This document shows positions 42,672-51,989 of a stretch of DNA of 64,000 nucleotides, in pieces (within the stretch, counting starts at the first letter, position 1; every line of letters begins with the position of its first letter). Where the stretch lies: NCBI RefSeq assembly GCF_002304225.1, contig NZ_NSLB01000004.1:248001-312000 (forward strand). Direction: 5' to 3'. The position numbers were made by a program, and so were the translations under genes. The notes under the pieces are model-generated. The model saw nothing but the letters and a program-made list of their open reading frames with translations, had not been told where the DNA came from and ran no database searches. The DNA is from Pseudomonas sp. HAR-UPW-AIA-41 (GTDB lineage: Bacteria > Pseudomonadota > Gammaproteobacteria > Pseudomonadales > Pseudomonadaceae).

Positions 42672-44024
42672 CTATTCTTCCAGTGCCTTCGCCAGCTTGC
42701 CGTGCAGGCCGCCGAAACCGCCATTACTCATGACCACCACCTGAGTACCGGGCACAGCATGCGCCTTGACCCCCGCGATGATGGCCTCCAGCGAATCACA
42801 GACCTCGGTCGGCACGCTGGACGAGGCCACCGTGGCGGCCAGGTCCCAGCCCAGATTGGCCGGAGCGTACCAGAACACGCGGTCGGCCTGAGTCACCGAG
42901 CCGGGCAGGCCGTCGCGGTGGGCGCCGAGCTTCATCGAATTGGAGCGCGGCTCGATCACCGCAATCAGCGGCGCATCTCCGATCTGCTTGCGCAGGCCAT
43001 CCAGGGTGGTGGCAATCGCCGTCGGATGGTGAGCGAAGTCGTCATAGATGGTCACGCCCTTCACCTCGGCGACCTTCTCCATGCGCCGCTTGACACTCTT
43101 GAAACCGGACAGTCCGGCAATCGCCACCTCCGGCACCACTCCCACATGGCGGGCGGCGGCCATCGTGGCCAGGGCGTTGGCGACGTTGTGCTGGCCGGTC
43201 AGCGACCACTCGACCACGCCCAGCAGGGCCTCATCGATGTACACCTCGAAACGCGAGCCGTCCTCGCTGAGCAGACGCGCCTGCCACTGGCCGGCGGTGC
43301 CGGTGGTCTGCACCGGTGTCCAGCAGCCCATGCCGATCACCCGCGCCAGCGCCTCTTCGGTCTGAGGATGGATGATCAGGCCATCGCCCGGCACGGTGCG
43401 CACCAGGTGGTGGAACTGCCGCTCGATGGCGGCCAGATCGGGGAAGATATCCGCGTGATCGAACTCCAGGTTGTTGAGGATGGCCGTGCGCGGGCGGTAG
43501 TGGACAAACTTGCTGCGCTTGTCGAAGAAGGCGCTGTCGTACTCGTCGGCCTCGACCACGAAGAACGGCGTGCCGCCCAGCCGGGCCGATACACCGAAGT
43601 TCTGCGGCACGCCGCCGATCAGAAAGCCAGGACTCATGCCGGCATGCTCCAGCACCCAGGCCAGCATGCTGGTGGTGGTGGTCTTGCCGTGGGTGCCGGC
43701 CACGCCCAGCACCCAGCGGCCCTGCAGCACATGGTCGGCCAGCCACTGCGGGCCGGACACATAGGGCAGGCCCTGATTGAGTACGTACTCCACCGCCGGG
43801 TTGCCGCGACTCAGGGCATTGCCGACCACCACCAGATCCGGCGCGGGCTGCAGGTGCGCCGGCTCATAGCCCTGCATCAGTTCGATACCCTGAGCTTCGA
43901 GCTGGGTGCTCATGGGCGGGTAGACATTGGCGTCGGAGCCGGTGACACGGTGACCGAGTTCTTTGGCCAGCACCGCCAGCGAGCCCATGAAGGTGCCGCA
44001 GATGCCGAGAATATGGATATGCAT
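42672..44024 (-). CDS. mpl: UDP-MurNAc:L-Ala-gamma-D-Glu-meso-DAP ligase Mpl
   Basis: A 450-residue Mur-family ligase that reattaches recycled murein tripeptide to UDP-MurNAc. The P-loop is GVAGTHGKTTTTSM; VVEADEYDSAFFDKRSKFVH, NNLEFDHADIF and YDDFAHHPTAIATT are conserved. ATG 44024 gives MHIHILGICGTFMGSLAVLA, typical for Mpl. The upstream in-frame extension is antisense to the acetyltransferase gene and rejected. It fits the envelope theme, sharing strand with ubiX. Confidence 0.97.
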   Translation of the reverse strand: MHIHILGICGTFMGSLAVLAKELGHRVTGSDANVYPPMSTQLEAQGIELMQGYEPAHLQPAPDLVVVGNALSRGNPAVEYVLNQGLPYVSGPQWLADHVLQGRWVLGVAGTHGKTTTTSMLAWVLEHAGMSPGFLIGGVPQNFGVSARLGGTPFFVVEADEYDSAFFDKRSKFVHYRPRTAILNNLEFDHADIFPDLAAIERQFHHLVRTVPGDGLIIHPQTEEALARVIGMGCWTPVQTTGTAGQWQARLLSEDGSRFEVYIDEALLGVVEWSLTGQHNVANALATMAAARHVGVVPEVAIAGLSGFKSVKRRMEKVAEVKGVTIYDDFAHHPTAIATTLDGLRKQIGDAPLIAVIEPRSNSMKLGAHRDGLPGSVTQADRVFWYAPANLGWDLAATVASSSVPTEVCDSLEAIIAGVKAHAVPGTQVVVMSNGGFGGLHGKLAKALEE

Positions 44025-44228
44025 GAATGTCCTCGCAGGGCGGGCCGCCGTGGCCCCAGATGCTCGCGGCAGGTTATCACAGGGTCTGCAGTGAAAGACG
44101 CGGGCGCTCCATGAATCAAACGCTTGCTTGGATTGTCTTTTCCAGCAAGTATCTAGCACGCTCAATTGCGCCAAAGCTGGCATAAGCCATGCTTCATCTG
44201 AAGCGGATAACACTACAACGAGGTAGCC

Positions 44229-44681
44229 ATGCGCATAGTCCAAGCCACCCTGGAACATCTGGACCTGCTCACACCGATGTTCATCAAGTACCGCGAGTTC
44301 TATGGCGAGCTGGCCCTGCCGGACTCCTCGCGCAAGTTTCTGGAGAACCGCCTCAAGCGTAAGGAGTCGGTGATCTACATGGCCCTGGCCGACGAGGAAG
44401 ACCGCCTGCTCGGCTACTGCCAGCTCTACCCGAGCTTCTCCTCGCTGTCGCTCAAGCGCGTGTGGATTCTCAACGATATCTATGTGGCCGAAGATGCCCG
44501 CCGCCAGCTGGTAGCCGACCGCCTGCTGCAGACCGCCAAGAAGATGGCCAAGGACACCAACGCCATCCGTCTGCGCGTTGCCACCAGCCAGAACAACCTG
44601 GCTGCGCAGAAGACCTACGAGTCGATCGGCTTCCGCGAAGACACGGTATTCAAGAACTACACCCTGGAACTGGGCGACTGA
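44229..44681 (+). CDS. GNAT-family N-acetyltransferase
   Basis: A 150-residue GNAT protein. The acetyl-CoA-binding region is around LNDIYVAEDARRQLVADRLL, and ATSQNNLAAQKTYESIGFRE is the motif B region. The substrate is unknown. ATG 44229 follows an AACGAGG site. Divergent from mpl with a 200-base gap, and followed by a terminator. Confidence 0.9.
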   Translation: MRIVQATLEHLDLLTPMFIKYREFYGELALPDSSRKFLENRLKRKESVIYMALADEEDRLLGYCQLYPSFSSLSLKRVWILNDIYVAEDARRQLVADRLLQTAKKMAKDTNAIRLRVATSQNNLAAQKTYESIGFREDTVFKNYTLELGD

Positions 44682-44700
44682 ACCTGAGCGGTTAACACCA

Positions 44701-44727
44701 AAGGCGGGGCTGATGCCCCGCCTTTTT
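44701..44727. terminator. Bidirectional terminator
   Basis: AAGGCGGGGC-TGAT-GCCCCGCCTT with T-run on the plus strand and A-run upstream, between the convergent acetyltransferase and PP2C-kinase genes. Confidence 0.88.
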
Positions 44728-44737
44728 CATATCCGCC

Positions 44738-46324
44738 TCATATCAGCGTCACCAGCAGGGCCAACAGCAGCTGCGCCATCAGCACCCCGAGCAGAGCAAA
44801 GCGCCATGGTTGCGGCCATACCTGCGGCTCGCTCCGGCCCGCATCGTTAAGCGGTCGCTCCAGCGCCTGCAAGAACTCCGACAAGGCATCAAAGCGCGCC
44901 CGCGGCTGTGGCGCCAGAGCACGCGCCAGCACGCCATCCCAGCCATTGGGCAACTGCCGCCCAGCCTCCGCCAGCGGCTCATAGCGAACCTGCTGAGGTG
45001 TATCTACCAGCGCCAGAGACGGCCACTCGCCACCCAGCAGCCAATAGCACAGGGCGGCCAGAGCAAACTGGTCGCAACGCCCGTCCAGCGGCTGTCCGTT
45101 ACGCACCTCGGGCGCCAACGGCAATGGCGTAGACGCCACACTCTGCCGAGGCACCCCGGGCCAGCAGGCCGCCTGCTCCGGCAGCAGACATACCCGCCCC
45201 TGCTCATTGAGCAGGATCAGCTGCGGGTCCAGCACCAGCCCGAGCACGCCACGCCGCTGCAATGCACGCACCGCCGTGAGTAGGGGACGCAGCAGAGCCA
45301 GCACCTGCGCTGCCGACGGGCGGGCATGCTCTCGGCGCCACTGCGCCAGCGACAACACCCGCCCGGGCAACGGCCGCAGCACCTGCAGGGCATGACGGCG
45401 CGGCTCGGCCCGCGGCAGTAACACGGGCAGGCCGGGACAGGGCGCACGCCGCAGCACCCACTCGCGCTGACGAAACAGCTCGTCCACCGGCTGCTCGGCC
45501 AGCCACAGCCAGACACGTTCGCCCTCCTGCTCCGCCCACCAGAGGCGCCCAGAAGGGCCGGACTCTACCGGCGCCAGTACCGTCCAGCCTTCAACCGACT
45601 CGCCCGGCGCAAGCGGCGCCAGCACCGGCAGAGGCTCAACCGGAGCCGGCAACTGGACGGGAGCCAGCGAACCGGTACGCACCACCGCGGCAGCACCGGG
45701 GGCCACCAGCAGGGGTTGCAGCAGCGCCGTCAGACCGGCCGGGGTAGCCGTCCGGCAGCCGGCACTGAACAGTTCCAGATCGGCCACCGCTAGCAAGGGC
45801 TGTGGCGCCAGCAGGAGAAACTCACCCGAACTGAGCGGCAGGCTGTGCTGGATCAGGCCCAGCTCGGCCTGCACACCCAGCGGCGCGCTCTCGCGCCCAT
45901 TCAGGCTCTGCAACACCCCCTCGCGCCAGCGCAACAGGCCGCAATCGCCCACCTGCATAAAGGTGGCCTCATCGCCCTGCAGCAACAACACGCCGGCACT
46001 GACCTCCGGCAGCAGGGCACCGCTGCCACGCTGAGTGAACAGCTGCTGATTGAGCGCGGACAACACCTGGCGCAATGCCTGGGTTTCACTCCACGCCTGC
46101 GGGGTCGCCTGATAATCGGCAAATAGCGCTGATAGGCTCCGCTCAAGAAAATGCACCACTTCAGGGCAACGACGTCCCCACAGCAGCGCCAGCAGCAGCA
46201 CGGCAGGCCGTCCGCTTCGTCCAGCCAGCCATCGCGCTTCAATACGCGCAGCCTGCTCAGGCAGGTCTGGGCCGTGCCCTACAGCCGAGTGCAAGGCCGA
46301 ATGTTCCAGGCAGTGAATCGTCAT
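44738..46324 (-). CDS. Fused PP2C phosphatase-like/Ser-Thr kinase-like membrane protein, probably degenerate
   Basis: A 528-residue protein. Residues 1 to about 235 have PP2C topology (VGDCGLLRWREGVL is the GDSR-like strand), but the metal-binding DGxGG is replaced (LLALLWGRRCPEVV) and no DG motif is seen later. Residues about 245-500 look like a protein kinase: the HRDLKPxN loop is changed to GVLGLVLDPQLILLNEQGRV without His or the catalytic Asp, though LAPEV and CDQFALAALCYWLLGGEWP follow as in real kinases. A C-terminal membrane segment ends it. Bifunctional kinase/phosphatases of this layout exist in Pseudomonas; here both halves appear catalytically dead, which is inference. Confidence 0.8.
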   Translation of the reverse strand: MTIHCLEHSALHSAVGHGPDLPEQAARIEARWLAGRSGRPAVLLLALLWGRRCPEVVHFLERSLSALFADYQATPQAWSETQALRQVLSALNQQLFTQRGSGALLPEVSAGVLLLQGDEATFMQVGDCGLLRWREGVLQSLNGRESAPLGVQAELGLIQHSLPLSSGEFLLLAPQPLLAVADLELFSAGCRTATPAGLTALLQPLLVAPGAAAVVRTGSLAPVQLPAPVEPLPVLAPLAPGESVEGWTVLAPVESGPSGRLWWAEQEGERVWLWLAEQPVDELFRQREWVLRRAPCPGLPVLLPRAEPRRHALQVLRPLPGRVLSLAQWRREHARPSAAQVLALLRPLLTAVRALQRRGVLGLVLDPQLILLNEQGRVCLLPEQAACWPGVPRQSVASTPLPLAPEVRNGQPLDGRCDQFALAALCYWLLGGEWPSLALVDTPQQVRYEPLAEAGRQLPNGWDGVLARALAPQPRARFDALSEFLQALERPLNDAGRSEPQVWPQPWRFALLGVLMAQLLLALLVTLI

Positions 46325-46400
46325 GGCATGCCCTCCAGCTCAGCGATGCAGGTAAAACTTTGCATCCTTTGTGCCTAGCCGCTCAGCCCTTAACAGCCGC

Positions 46401-46406
46401 TATACT
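46401..46406 (+). promoter_or_regulatory. -10 box upstream of the DedA gene
   Basis: TATACT 40 bases before the ATG at 46446, a good -10 match; the -35 is unclear. Confidence 0.4.
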
Positions 46407-46445
46407 CGCGCGCTTTGTCGCGCCGACTTCACGCTTGGAAAACAC

Positions 46446-47090
46446 ATGGAATTCAACCCCATCGACCTGATCCTGCACCTGGACACCTACCTGGAGATGC
46501 TGGTCACCCAGTACGGTACCTGGATCTATTTCATCCTCTTCGCAGTGATCTTCTGTGAAACCGGTCTGGTGGTCATGCCCTTCCTCCCCGGCGATTCGCT
46601 GCTGTTCCTCGCTGGCGCACTGGGTGCCATGGGCGGTCTGGACATCAATATCCTGATTGGCAGCCTGTGCGTCGCCGCCATCCTTGGCGACAGCACCAAC
46701 TACTGGGTCGGCCGCAAGCTGGGCAAGCGCCTGTTCGCCAACCCCGACTCGAAAATCTTCCGCCGCGAGTACCTGGTCTACACCGAGGCCTTTTATGCCC
46801 GCCACGGCGGTAAGACAGTGACCATCGCCCGCTTCCTGCCGATCGTGCGCACCTTCGCCCCCTTCGTCGCCGGTCTGGGCCACATGCCCTATCGCCGCTT
46901 CGTGTTCTTCAGCGTGGCCGGCACGCTGCTGTGGGTCGGCGGCCTGTGCACCCTGGGCTACTTCTTCGGCAACCTGCCGATCATCCGCGACAACCTGACC
47001 CTGATGATCATCGGCGTGATCGGCTTTTCCCTGCTGCCCATGCTGATCGGCTGGCTGCAGCACCGTCGCCAGCAGGCCAAGGCGGCCTGA
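46446..47090 (+). CDS. DedA-family membrane protein
   Basis: A 214-residue stand-alone DedA/VTT protein: FCETGLVVMPFLPGDSLLFLAGAL, GDSTNYWVGRKLG, ARFLPIVRTFAPFVAGLGHM. Five to six hydrophobic segments. DedA proteins help recycle undecaprenyl phosphate or keep membrane composition. The start is ATG 46446, giving MEFNPIDLILHLDTYLEM. It is one base from mtfA, as a coupled pair. Confidence 0.92.
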   Translation: MEFNPIDLILHLDTYLEMLVTQYGTWIYFILFAVIFCETGLVVMPFLPGDSLLFLAGALGAMGGLDINILIGSLCVAAILGDSTNYWVGRKLGKRLFANPDSKIFRREYLVYTEAFYARHGGKTVTIARFLPIVRTFAPFVAGLGHMPYRRFVFFSVAGTLLWVGGLCTLGYFFGNLPIIRDNLTLMIIGVIGFSLLPMLIGWLQHRRQQAKAA

Positions 47091-47091
47091 G

Positions 47092-47916
47092 ATGCTCCAC
47101 GCGCTGCGCCAGTGGTGGCGGCAGCGGCGCCTGCGCCGCTACCCGGTCAGCGATGCCGACTGGCAGGCTGTCCTGCAGCGCCTGCCGATACTCGACGGGC
47201 TGACGCCGGACGCCCTGCAGCGCCTGCGCGAGCGCAGCGCGCTGTTCCTGCTGGATAAACACCTGACCTGCCTCGGCGGCCTGCAGCTCGACCCGACCGA
47301 CCGCCTGTGCCTGGCAGCCATGGCCCAGTTGCCGATCCTGGAGTTGCCGGAGCTGGACTGGTATCAGGGCTTTCACGAAATCGTCCTGTACCCGGACGAC
47401 TTCGTCAGCCCGCAGCGTCATCGCGATGCCAGCGGCGTCGAACACCAGTGGGACGCCGAACACAGCGGCGAAGCCTGGCTGCAGGGGCCGGTGATCCTGG
47501 CCTGGCCGGGTGTCACCGGCAGCGGCGGCTGGGATGCCTACAACCTGGTGATCCACGAACTGGCGCACAAGCTGGACATGCTCAACGGCTCGCCCAACGG
47601 CCTGCCCCCGCTGCACGCCGATATGCGCATCAGCGACTGGGCCGGTGCCATGCAGCACGCTTATGACCGACTCAATGCCCAGCTCGACGCAAACCCGCAT
47701 GCCCACACGGCCATCGACCCCTATGCCGCGGAAGACCCGGCGGAGTTCTTCGCCGTCACCAGCGAGTATTTCTTCAGCGCCCCCGACCTGCTGCACCAGG
47801 CTTTCGCCGAGGTCTACCAGCAGCTCAGCCTGTTCTATCGTCAGGACCCGCTGCAGCGGTTGCAGCAACTGCAGGCCAGCCATCCGGCCTACGCCAGCCC
47901 ACGAAAGTCTGACTAG
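47092..47916 (+). CDS. mtfA: Zinc-dependent peptidase MtfA (M90 family)
   Basis: A 274-residue cytosolic M90 peptidase. The HExxH zinc motif is H155-ELA-H159 in VIHELAHKLDMLNG, and the downstream glutamate lies in EDPAEFFAVTSEYFF. E. coli MtfA binds the Mlc repressor and links to the glucose PTS; Pseudomonas members may have other targets. It forms a two-gene unit with the DedA gene and precedes ppa. Confidence 0.92.
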   Translation: MLHALRQWWRQRRLRRYPVSDADWQAVLQRLPILDGLTPDALQRLRERSALFLLDKHLTCLGGLQLDPTDRLCLAAMAQLPILELPELDWYQGFHEIVLYPDDFVSPQRHRDASGVEHQWDAEHSGEAWLQGPVILAWPGVTGSGGWDAYNLVIHELAHKLDMLNGSPNGLPPLHADMRISDWAGAMQHAYDRLNAQLDANPHAHTAIDPYAAEDPAEFFAVTSEYFFSAPDLLHQAFAEVYQQLSLFYRQDPLQRLQQLQASHPAYASPRKSD

Positions 47917-47936
47917 CCGCCCCAAGGCAATGTGCC

Positions 47937-47942
47937 TATAAT
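47937..47942 (+). promoter_or_regulatory. -10 box of the ppa promoter
   Basis: A perfect TATAAT 38 bases before the ppa ATG; the -35 region is poor. Confidence 0.45.
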
Positions 47943-47980
47943 CCCGCCACTTTTTTGGCCAGCCTCTCAGGAGACGCCCC

Positions 47981-48508
47981 ATGAGCTTCAGCAAGATCCC
48001 GGCCGGCAAAGACCTGCCGAACGACATCTACGTGGCCATCGAAATTCCGGCCAACCACGCGCCGATCAAATACGAAATCGATCACGACACCGACTGCCTG
48101 TTCGTCGATCGTTTCATGGCCACCCCGATGTTCTACCCGGCCAACTACGGTTTCATCCCGCACACCCTGGCCGACGACGGTGATCCCCTCGACGTGCTGG
48201 TCGTAACCCCGTATCCGGTTGCCCCGGGCTCGGTCATCCGCTGCCGTCCGGTCGGCGTGCTGAACATGACCGACGAAGCAGGCGGTGATGCCAAGCTGAT
48301 CGCCGTACCGCACGACAAGCTGACTCAGATCTACAAAGACGTACAGGAATACACCGACCTGCCTCCGCTGCTGCTGGAGCAGATCAAGCACTTCTTCGAG
48401 AACTACAAGGATCTCGAGAAGGGCAAGTGGGTCAAGGTCGAAGGCTGGGGCAACGCCGAAGAAGCCCGCACAGCAATTACCAAGGCGGTTGCGGCTTACC
48501 AAAAATAA
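47981..48508 (+). CDS. ppa: Inorganic pyrophosphatase Ppa
   Basis: A 175-residue family I pyrophosphatase. The [14 protein letters not shown] signature holds the metal-binding Asp residues; [31 protein letters not shown] and the C-terminal [16 protein letters not shown] are all family-standard. ATG 47981 has AGGAGA upstream. It ends with a strong terminator, after which the gene-poor region begins. Confidence 0.98.
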   Translation: MSFSKIPAGKDLPNDIYVAIEIPANHAPIKYEIDHDTDCLFVDRFMATPMFYPANYGFIPHTLADDGDPLDVLVVTPYPVAPGSVIRCRPVGVLNMTDEAGGDAKLIAVPHDKLTQIYKDVQEYTDLPPLLLEQIKHFFENYKDLEKGKWVKVEGWGNAEEARTAITKAVAAYQK

Positions 48509-48524
48509 GCCTGAACCACCCCCT

Positions 48525-48551
48525 AAAAGCCGGCCACAAGCCGGCTTTTTT
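48525..48551 (+). terminator. Terminator of ppa
   Basis: AAGCCGGC-CACAA-GCCGGCTT followed by TTTTTT. Confidence 0.9.
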
Positions 48552-49350
48552 ATGCCTATGACTTTGCCAGTTATTGAAGCCAGCAGGCATCTCGCAAGAC
48601 AGCCTGCGATGGACAAGCCTTTGCCACCAGCAGGCTTAACCGAGCCACTTAACGTCTCGCCAAAGTGCACTGCTCCGCCAGCACTTCCCGAAGCCGGGAC
48701 CACCAAACTGCCTAAACGCCCCCTTCCTGCACTGTGCCAGTGGCCACATTTCCAGACGAAAGCACGACAGCTGCCCTTGAGTCTGGAGTCATGAACTACG
48801 CGGGCTGCGCTACCGAGCACGTTTTCGTAGCAGCATCCCGCTGACAGACAGTGATGAACCTAGTTGCGCAAGACTCATCACTGAGCGAACTGCAGCGAAG
48901 CACTGACCGAAGGGCTGGCGGTACGTCGCGAAGGGGCGGCAGGGTGGATTTCACATCCAGAGCATCAATGTTTACAGCAGCCGACTAAAGAATCTGGATG
49001 GTGCGCTTTCATGTCCTGGCTACCGACCGCATACCCAATGATCTGCGCAGTCGACACACGCAGGAGGGCTGCCCTTGCCCATGCTCAAGGCCTTGCTGGC
49101 ACTCAATCTAGAGCGGATACGAAGTGACATACAGCCTTATAAGCTTATAGATCTCGCTGCAAGGGCTCTCCTATAGCGAATTCATCTTTATTAGCAATGA
49201 AGGCATTGTGCTATCAATATTTTGGCGTCAATAAAATGAACAGCCAACCGTTGTTGTATGACGGTTTAACCTGTTCCGCGGTTGTCAGAGATGCTCTTCC
49301 GTGGTTTCGCTCCAACCCGCTACAGCGGGCTGAACGTAGGAAGGTGGCCC
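48552..49350. other. Gene-poor region with decayed sequence
   Basis: About 800 bases without an intact gene. It holds a transposase remnant (48922-49050), AT-rich stretches near 49130-49240 with a 12-base palindrome TATAAGCTTATA (49138-49149), and a small hairpin CCCGCT-ACA-GCGGG near 49317-49330 before the next gene. The short reading frames here look random. It likely marks an old insertion point. Confidence 0.6.
48922..49050 (+). mobile_element. Transposase remnant, IS1595-like C-terminal part
   Basis: Translating from 48922 gives YVAKGRQGGFHIQSINVYSS then RLKN; after a one-base frameshift (48993-48995) it continues WMVRFHVLATDRIPNDLR. Together this recalls the IS1595-family end block HxQNVNxYHSRLKxWMxRFxGVATKYLxNYL. 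No intact ends were found. The match is by eye to family memory. Confidence 0.5.
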
Positions 49351-50040
49351 ATGCCTCGAACCCTGCTCTATCTAGCGGTAGCCGTGCTTGCCTCAACTGC
49401 AACGGTTGCACTCTTACTGCACGATTCTTCTGCGACCAACGTCGCTGCTGTTTCCCCTGATCGGCTACCACCAGCCCAGACCAATGCGTCAGCAACCGGT
49501 TTACCGCCATCCAAACCGCTAGTCATGCCATCGGCTGGCGCAGCGGAGTCGCTCGCGAGCACATCATTCCAAGAAGTAACGTCAAGCGCGGCCGCACAGA
49601 CCGACGATGTGATTGAGCTTTGGGACAGCAGCTCGCTGGTACCCGAGCAGCAAGATGAAATGACCCTGTACCACACCCGCATGCCGGTTTCCGTCCTTGG
49701 CATGTTGGCCGTCGGCAAGACCTTGCAGCTGGCCGTTCCAGGTCGCAAAGAGCCGCTGCGAGCCAAACTGGACGAGACCCACAACACCGGCGTCGCAGTT
49801 TGGAGTGGATCGGTACAAGGGGGGCAGCCAGAGGACTCGCTGACCGTCGTACGCGGTCAGGTTGAGACCCATATCACCGTCGCCACACGCGATAAGACCC
49901 TGTCATTTGTAGTGGACAACGCCACGGGCAGCACGCTGATGACTGACCAGAACGAGCTACTGCTGCGCGCCACCCCAGACGCCCTCATTACCCCTGAATC
50001 CACGCCGTTGCAGCCACTCCCACCGCCAACCCGCGGCTGA
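49351..50040 (+). CDS. Exported protein of unknown function, possible propeptide-like partner of the metzincin
   Basis: A 229-residue protein with an N-terminal membrane/signal segment (TLLYLAVAVLASTATVALLL), a Ser/Ala/Thr-rich stretch (about 30-90) and a beta-rich domain (VLGMLAVGKTLQLAVPGRKE, TGVAVWSGSVQGGQPEDSLT, VRGQVETHITVATRDKTLSF). The latter pattern is like the N-terminal pro-domains of bacterial M12B-type metzincins, which the following gene lacks. AGGAAGG precedes ATG 49351. It is 20 bases before the protease gene. No family is firmly recognised. Confidence 0.65.
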   Translation: MPRTLLYLAVAVLASTATVALLLHDSSATNVAAVSPDRLPPAQTNASATGLPPSKPLVMPSAGAAESLASTSFQEVTSSAAAQTDDVIELWDSSSLVPEQQDEMTLYHTRMPVSVLGMLAVGKTLQLAVPGRKEPLRAKLDETHNTGVAVWSGSVQGGQPEDSLTVVRGQVETHITVATRDKTLSFVVDNATGSTLMTDQNELLLRATPDALITPESTPLQPLPPPTRG

Positions 50041-50060
50041 GCGCTACAGGATTAGAAACC

Positions 50061-51899
50061 ATGAAAAAACTATTCGCCTGCCTGGCCATGCTCTTGCTGA
50101 CCCCAGCCACTCAAGCTGCCACCGAATTGCGCACCGTCGATCTGCTGGTGCTCTACACCAAAGAGGCGCAAGCCCTGCCTAATGGACGCGACATTGACGC
50201 CCGCATCGCCAGCTACATCGAATTCGCCAACAACGCATTCAAGAAGAGCAACGTCAACCTGCGTCTGCGCTTGGTCAACCGGCAACAGCTAACCTGGGCC
50301 AGTTACCCGACCATCTCTGCGAAAGATCTGTCTGCGTTCGCTGCCGACCCACGGGTACAGCAACTTCGTGAAACCTACGGTGCCGACGTAGTACAACTGA
50401 TCAGCCGCACCCAAGTGGGTCAGGGCTATGGCGTGTGCGGCATCGGCTACGTGCTCTCCGGGCCGAAGAACAGCAGCACGTTCCAGAGTGGCGCCTGGGC
50501 AAGTGCCTACGGCATTACCGGCGTGGATTGCAGTCTTAGCACCATGGCTCACGAGATCGGCCACAATCTGGGATTGCGTCACTCGTACGAGCAGGATCAA
50601 ACCGAGGGTTACTACACCTACCTGGCCCGTGGCATTCACCAAGGAACCTTTGAATGGGGGCGCGGCTACGGTATACAGGGTCGCTTCGCGACCATCATGG
50701 CCTACCCTCAAGCGTTTAATGCTCCGGTGCAAGCGCCGTTATTTTCCACTCCCGCCCTGAGCGACAGTACCTGTGCCAACCAGGCATGTGGCCGCGCCAG
50801 CTTTGCTGACGCCGCTCGCGCGCTCAACGATATGGCCACACAGATCGCCTCACTGCGTCCGACCAAAGTACCCGAAACGATCAACCCGACCAGCACGCCG
50901 ACCACACCCACTAAACCAACCACACCGGCCACGCCCGTAACACCGCCGATAACGGCCTGGTGTACCAAACCAACCCTCACCGGCTTGGTAACCAACAGCG
51001 AATTTCGCACTCTGGATGGTTGGAAAACCTTGCTTAATGTGGCCAAGCTGAGCCAACTAAACGTAGGTAAAAATTGTCGTGACGACGCGTTGCAATTCGA
51101 CCTTCCGGCTGGTCGCGACGACATGCTCGCCACCTCTGTCGGCGTGCTCAAGGTTGGCGCCACCTACCGGTTGAAAGCCAAGGTCATGCTCAAGGGCACC
51201 AACGTGCGCGGCAATGTTTTCCTGGGCATGGTCCACGAAGATAATGCCGGCATCAGCTACAACAGCGCCAACGGTACGATCAAGTCGGTGACCAGTAGCG
51301 AGTTCACGCCCATCGAGATGACCTTTATCTACCAGCCGCCACCAACAGTCATCCGTAACACCTACCTGGGCCTACTAAGCATGAACCGCCTGGGTGTACT
51401 TCTGGATGAAGTCCAGCTCGACGAAATAACGCCCACCACCGCAATCAAGCCAGTGACACCAGCGGCATTTATCTGGACGTTCGACAGCGTGATGGGGGAA
51501 TGGACCGGATTCTACGGCAGCAATCGGCTCACTGCGCTGGCGGCAACGGGCAAGTCGCTGGAGGTTTATGCGCGTAAGGCCGACGGTACTGGAGCCAGCC
51601 TGTTGCTAGCCGGCAAGGTGCAGCCAGGCTTGTCGTATCGCTTTAGTGCTGACGTGATGGTAAGCCGCACTGCCAGCGTCACGGCGCTGTCCTATGCCTA
51701 CCTCTACCTTGAAGATACGTCCGGCAATGCTCGTACGCTGTCACTCGGCGTGGTGAATACCAAGGGCGGGGTCTGGAGTCAGTTGCAGCAGAGTTTCCAG
51801 GTGCCGGCTGGTACTTATCGACGCATGGAACTGCTTGTGCTTGGAACTCGCTCAGACCAATCGCTGTTCCTGGATAACATCAGCATTAACCGGCTCTAG
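50061..51899 (+). CDS. Secreted metzincin metalloprotease with two C-terminal beta-sandwich domains
   Basis: A 612-residue protein with a signal peptide (MKKLFACLAMLLLTPATQA). The catalytic domain (about 22-265) has the zinc motif H164-EIG-H168-NLGLR-H174 and Met-turn Met213 (TIMAYP), so it is a reprolysin/M12-like metzincin. A Thr/Pro-rich linker (271-298) leads to two similar domains (about 305-455 and 465-612) of the carbohydrate-binding CBM_4_9/jelly-roll type, each with an N-terminal WTFDS- or NSEFRTLDGW-like opening. No pro-domain is present in the protein. Codon use seems less GC-biased than neighbours, hinting at transfer. Likely an extracellular protease acting on polysaccharide-bound or matrix targets (inference). 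Confidence 0.88.
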   Translation: MKKLFACLAMLLLTPATQAATELRTVDLLVLYTKEAQALPNGRDIDARIASYIEFANNAFKKSNVNLRLRLVNRQQLTWASYPTISAKDLSAFAADPRVQQLRETYGADVVQLISRTQVGQGYGVCGIGYVLSGPKNSSTFQSGAWASAYGITGVDCSLSTMAHEIGHNLGLRHSYEQDQTEGYYTYLARGIHQGTFEWGRGYGIQGRFATIMAYPQAFNAPVQAPLFSTPALSDSTCANQACGRASFADAARALNDMATQIASLRPTKVPETINPTSTPTTPTKPTTPATPVTPPITAWCTKPTLTGLVTNSEFRTLDGWKTLLNVAKLSQLNVGKNCRDDALQFDLPAGRDDMLATSVGVLKVGATYRLKAKVMLKGTNVRGNVFLGMVHEDNAGISYNSANGTIKSVTSSEFTPIEMTFIYQPPPTVIRNTYLGLLSMNRLGVLLDEVQLDEITPTTAIKPVTPAAFIWTFDSVMGEWTGFYGSNRLTALAATGKSLEVYARKADGTGASLLLAGKVQPGLSYRFSADVMVSRTASVTALSYAYLYLEDTSGNARTLSLGVVNTKGGVWSQLQQSFQVPAGTYRRMELLVLGTRSDQSLFLDNISINRL

Positions 51900-51989
51900 C
51901 CGAAAAATCTGAGGCTCGCGGTTGTTATGGATGTTCCCCCCACTAACTTCATGGGTTAAGGTGCAGGCTGATCTCCGCGGAGCGGCAGG

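Noticed and set aside
44113-44155. Bulged hairpin CTTGCTTGGA/TCCAGCAAG in the mpl-acetyltransferase gap
   Set aside because: Short stem with a bulge and long loop; no clear role or T-run.
49197-49460. 87-codon frame before the exported protein gene
   Set aside because: Overlaps the better-supported gene at 49351 in another frame and has no recognisable features.
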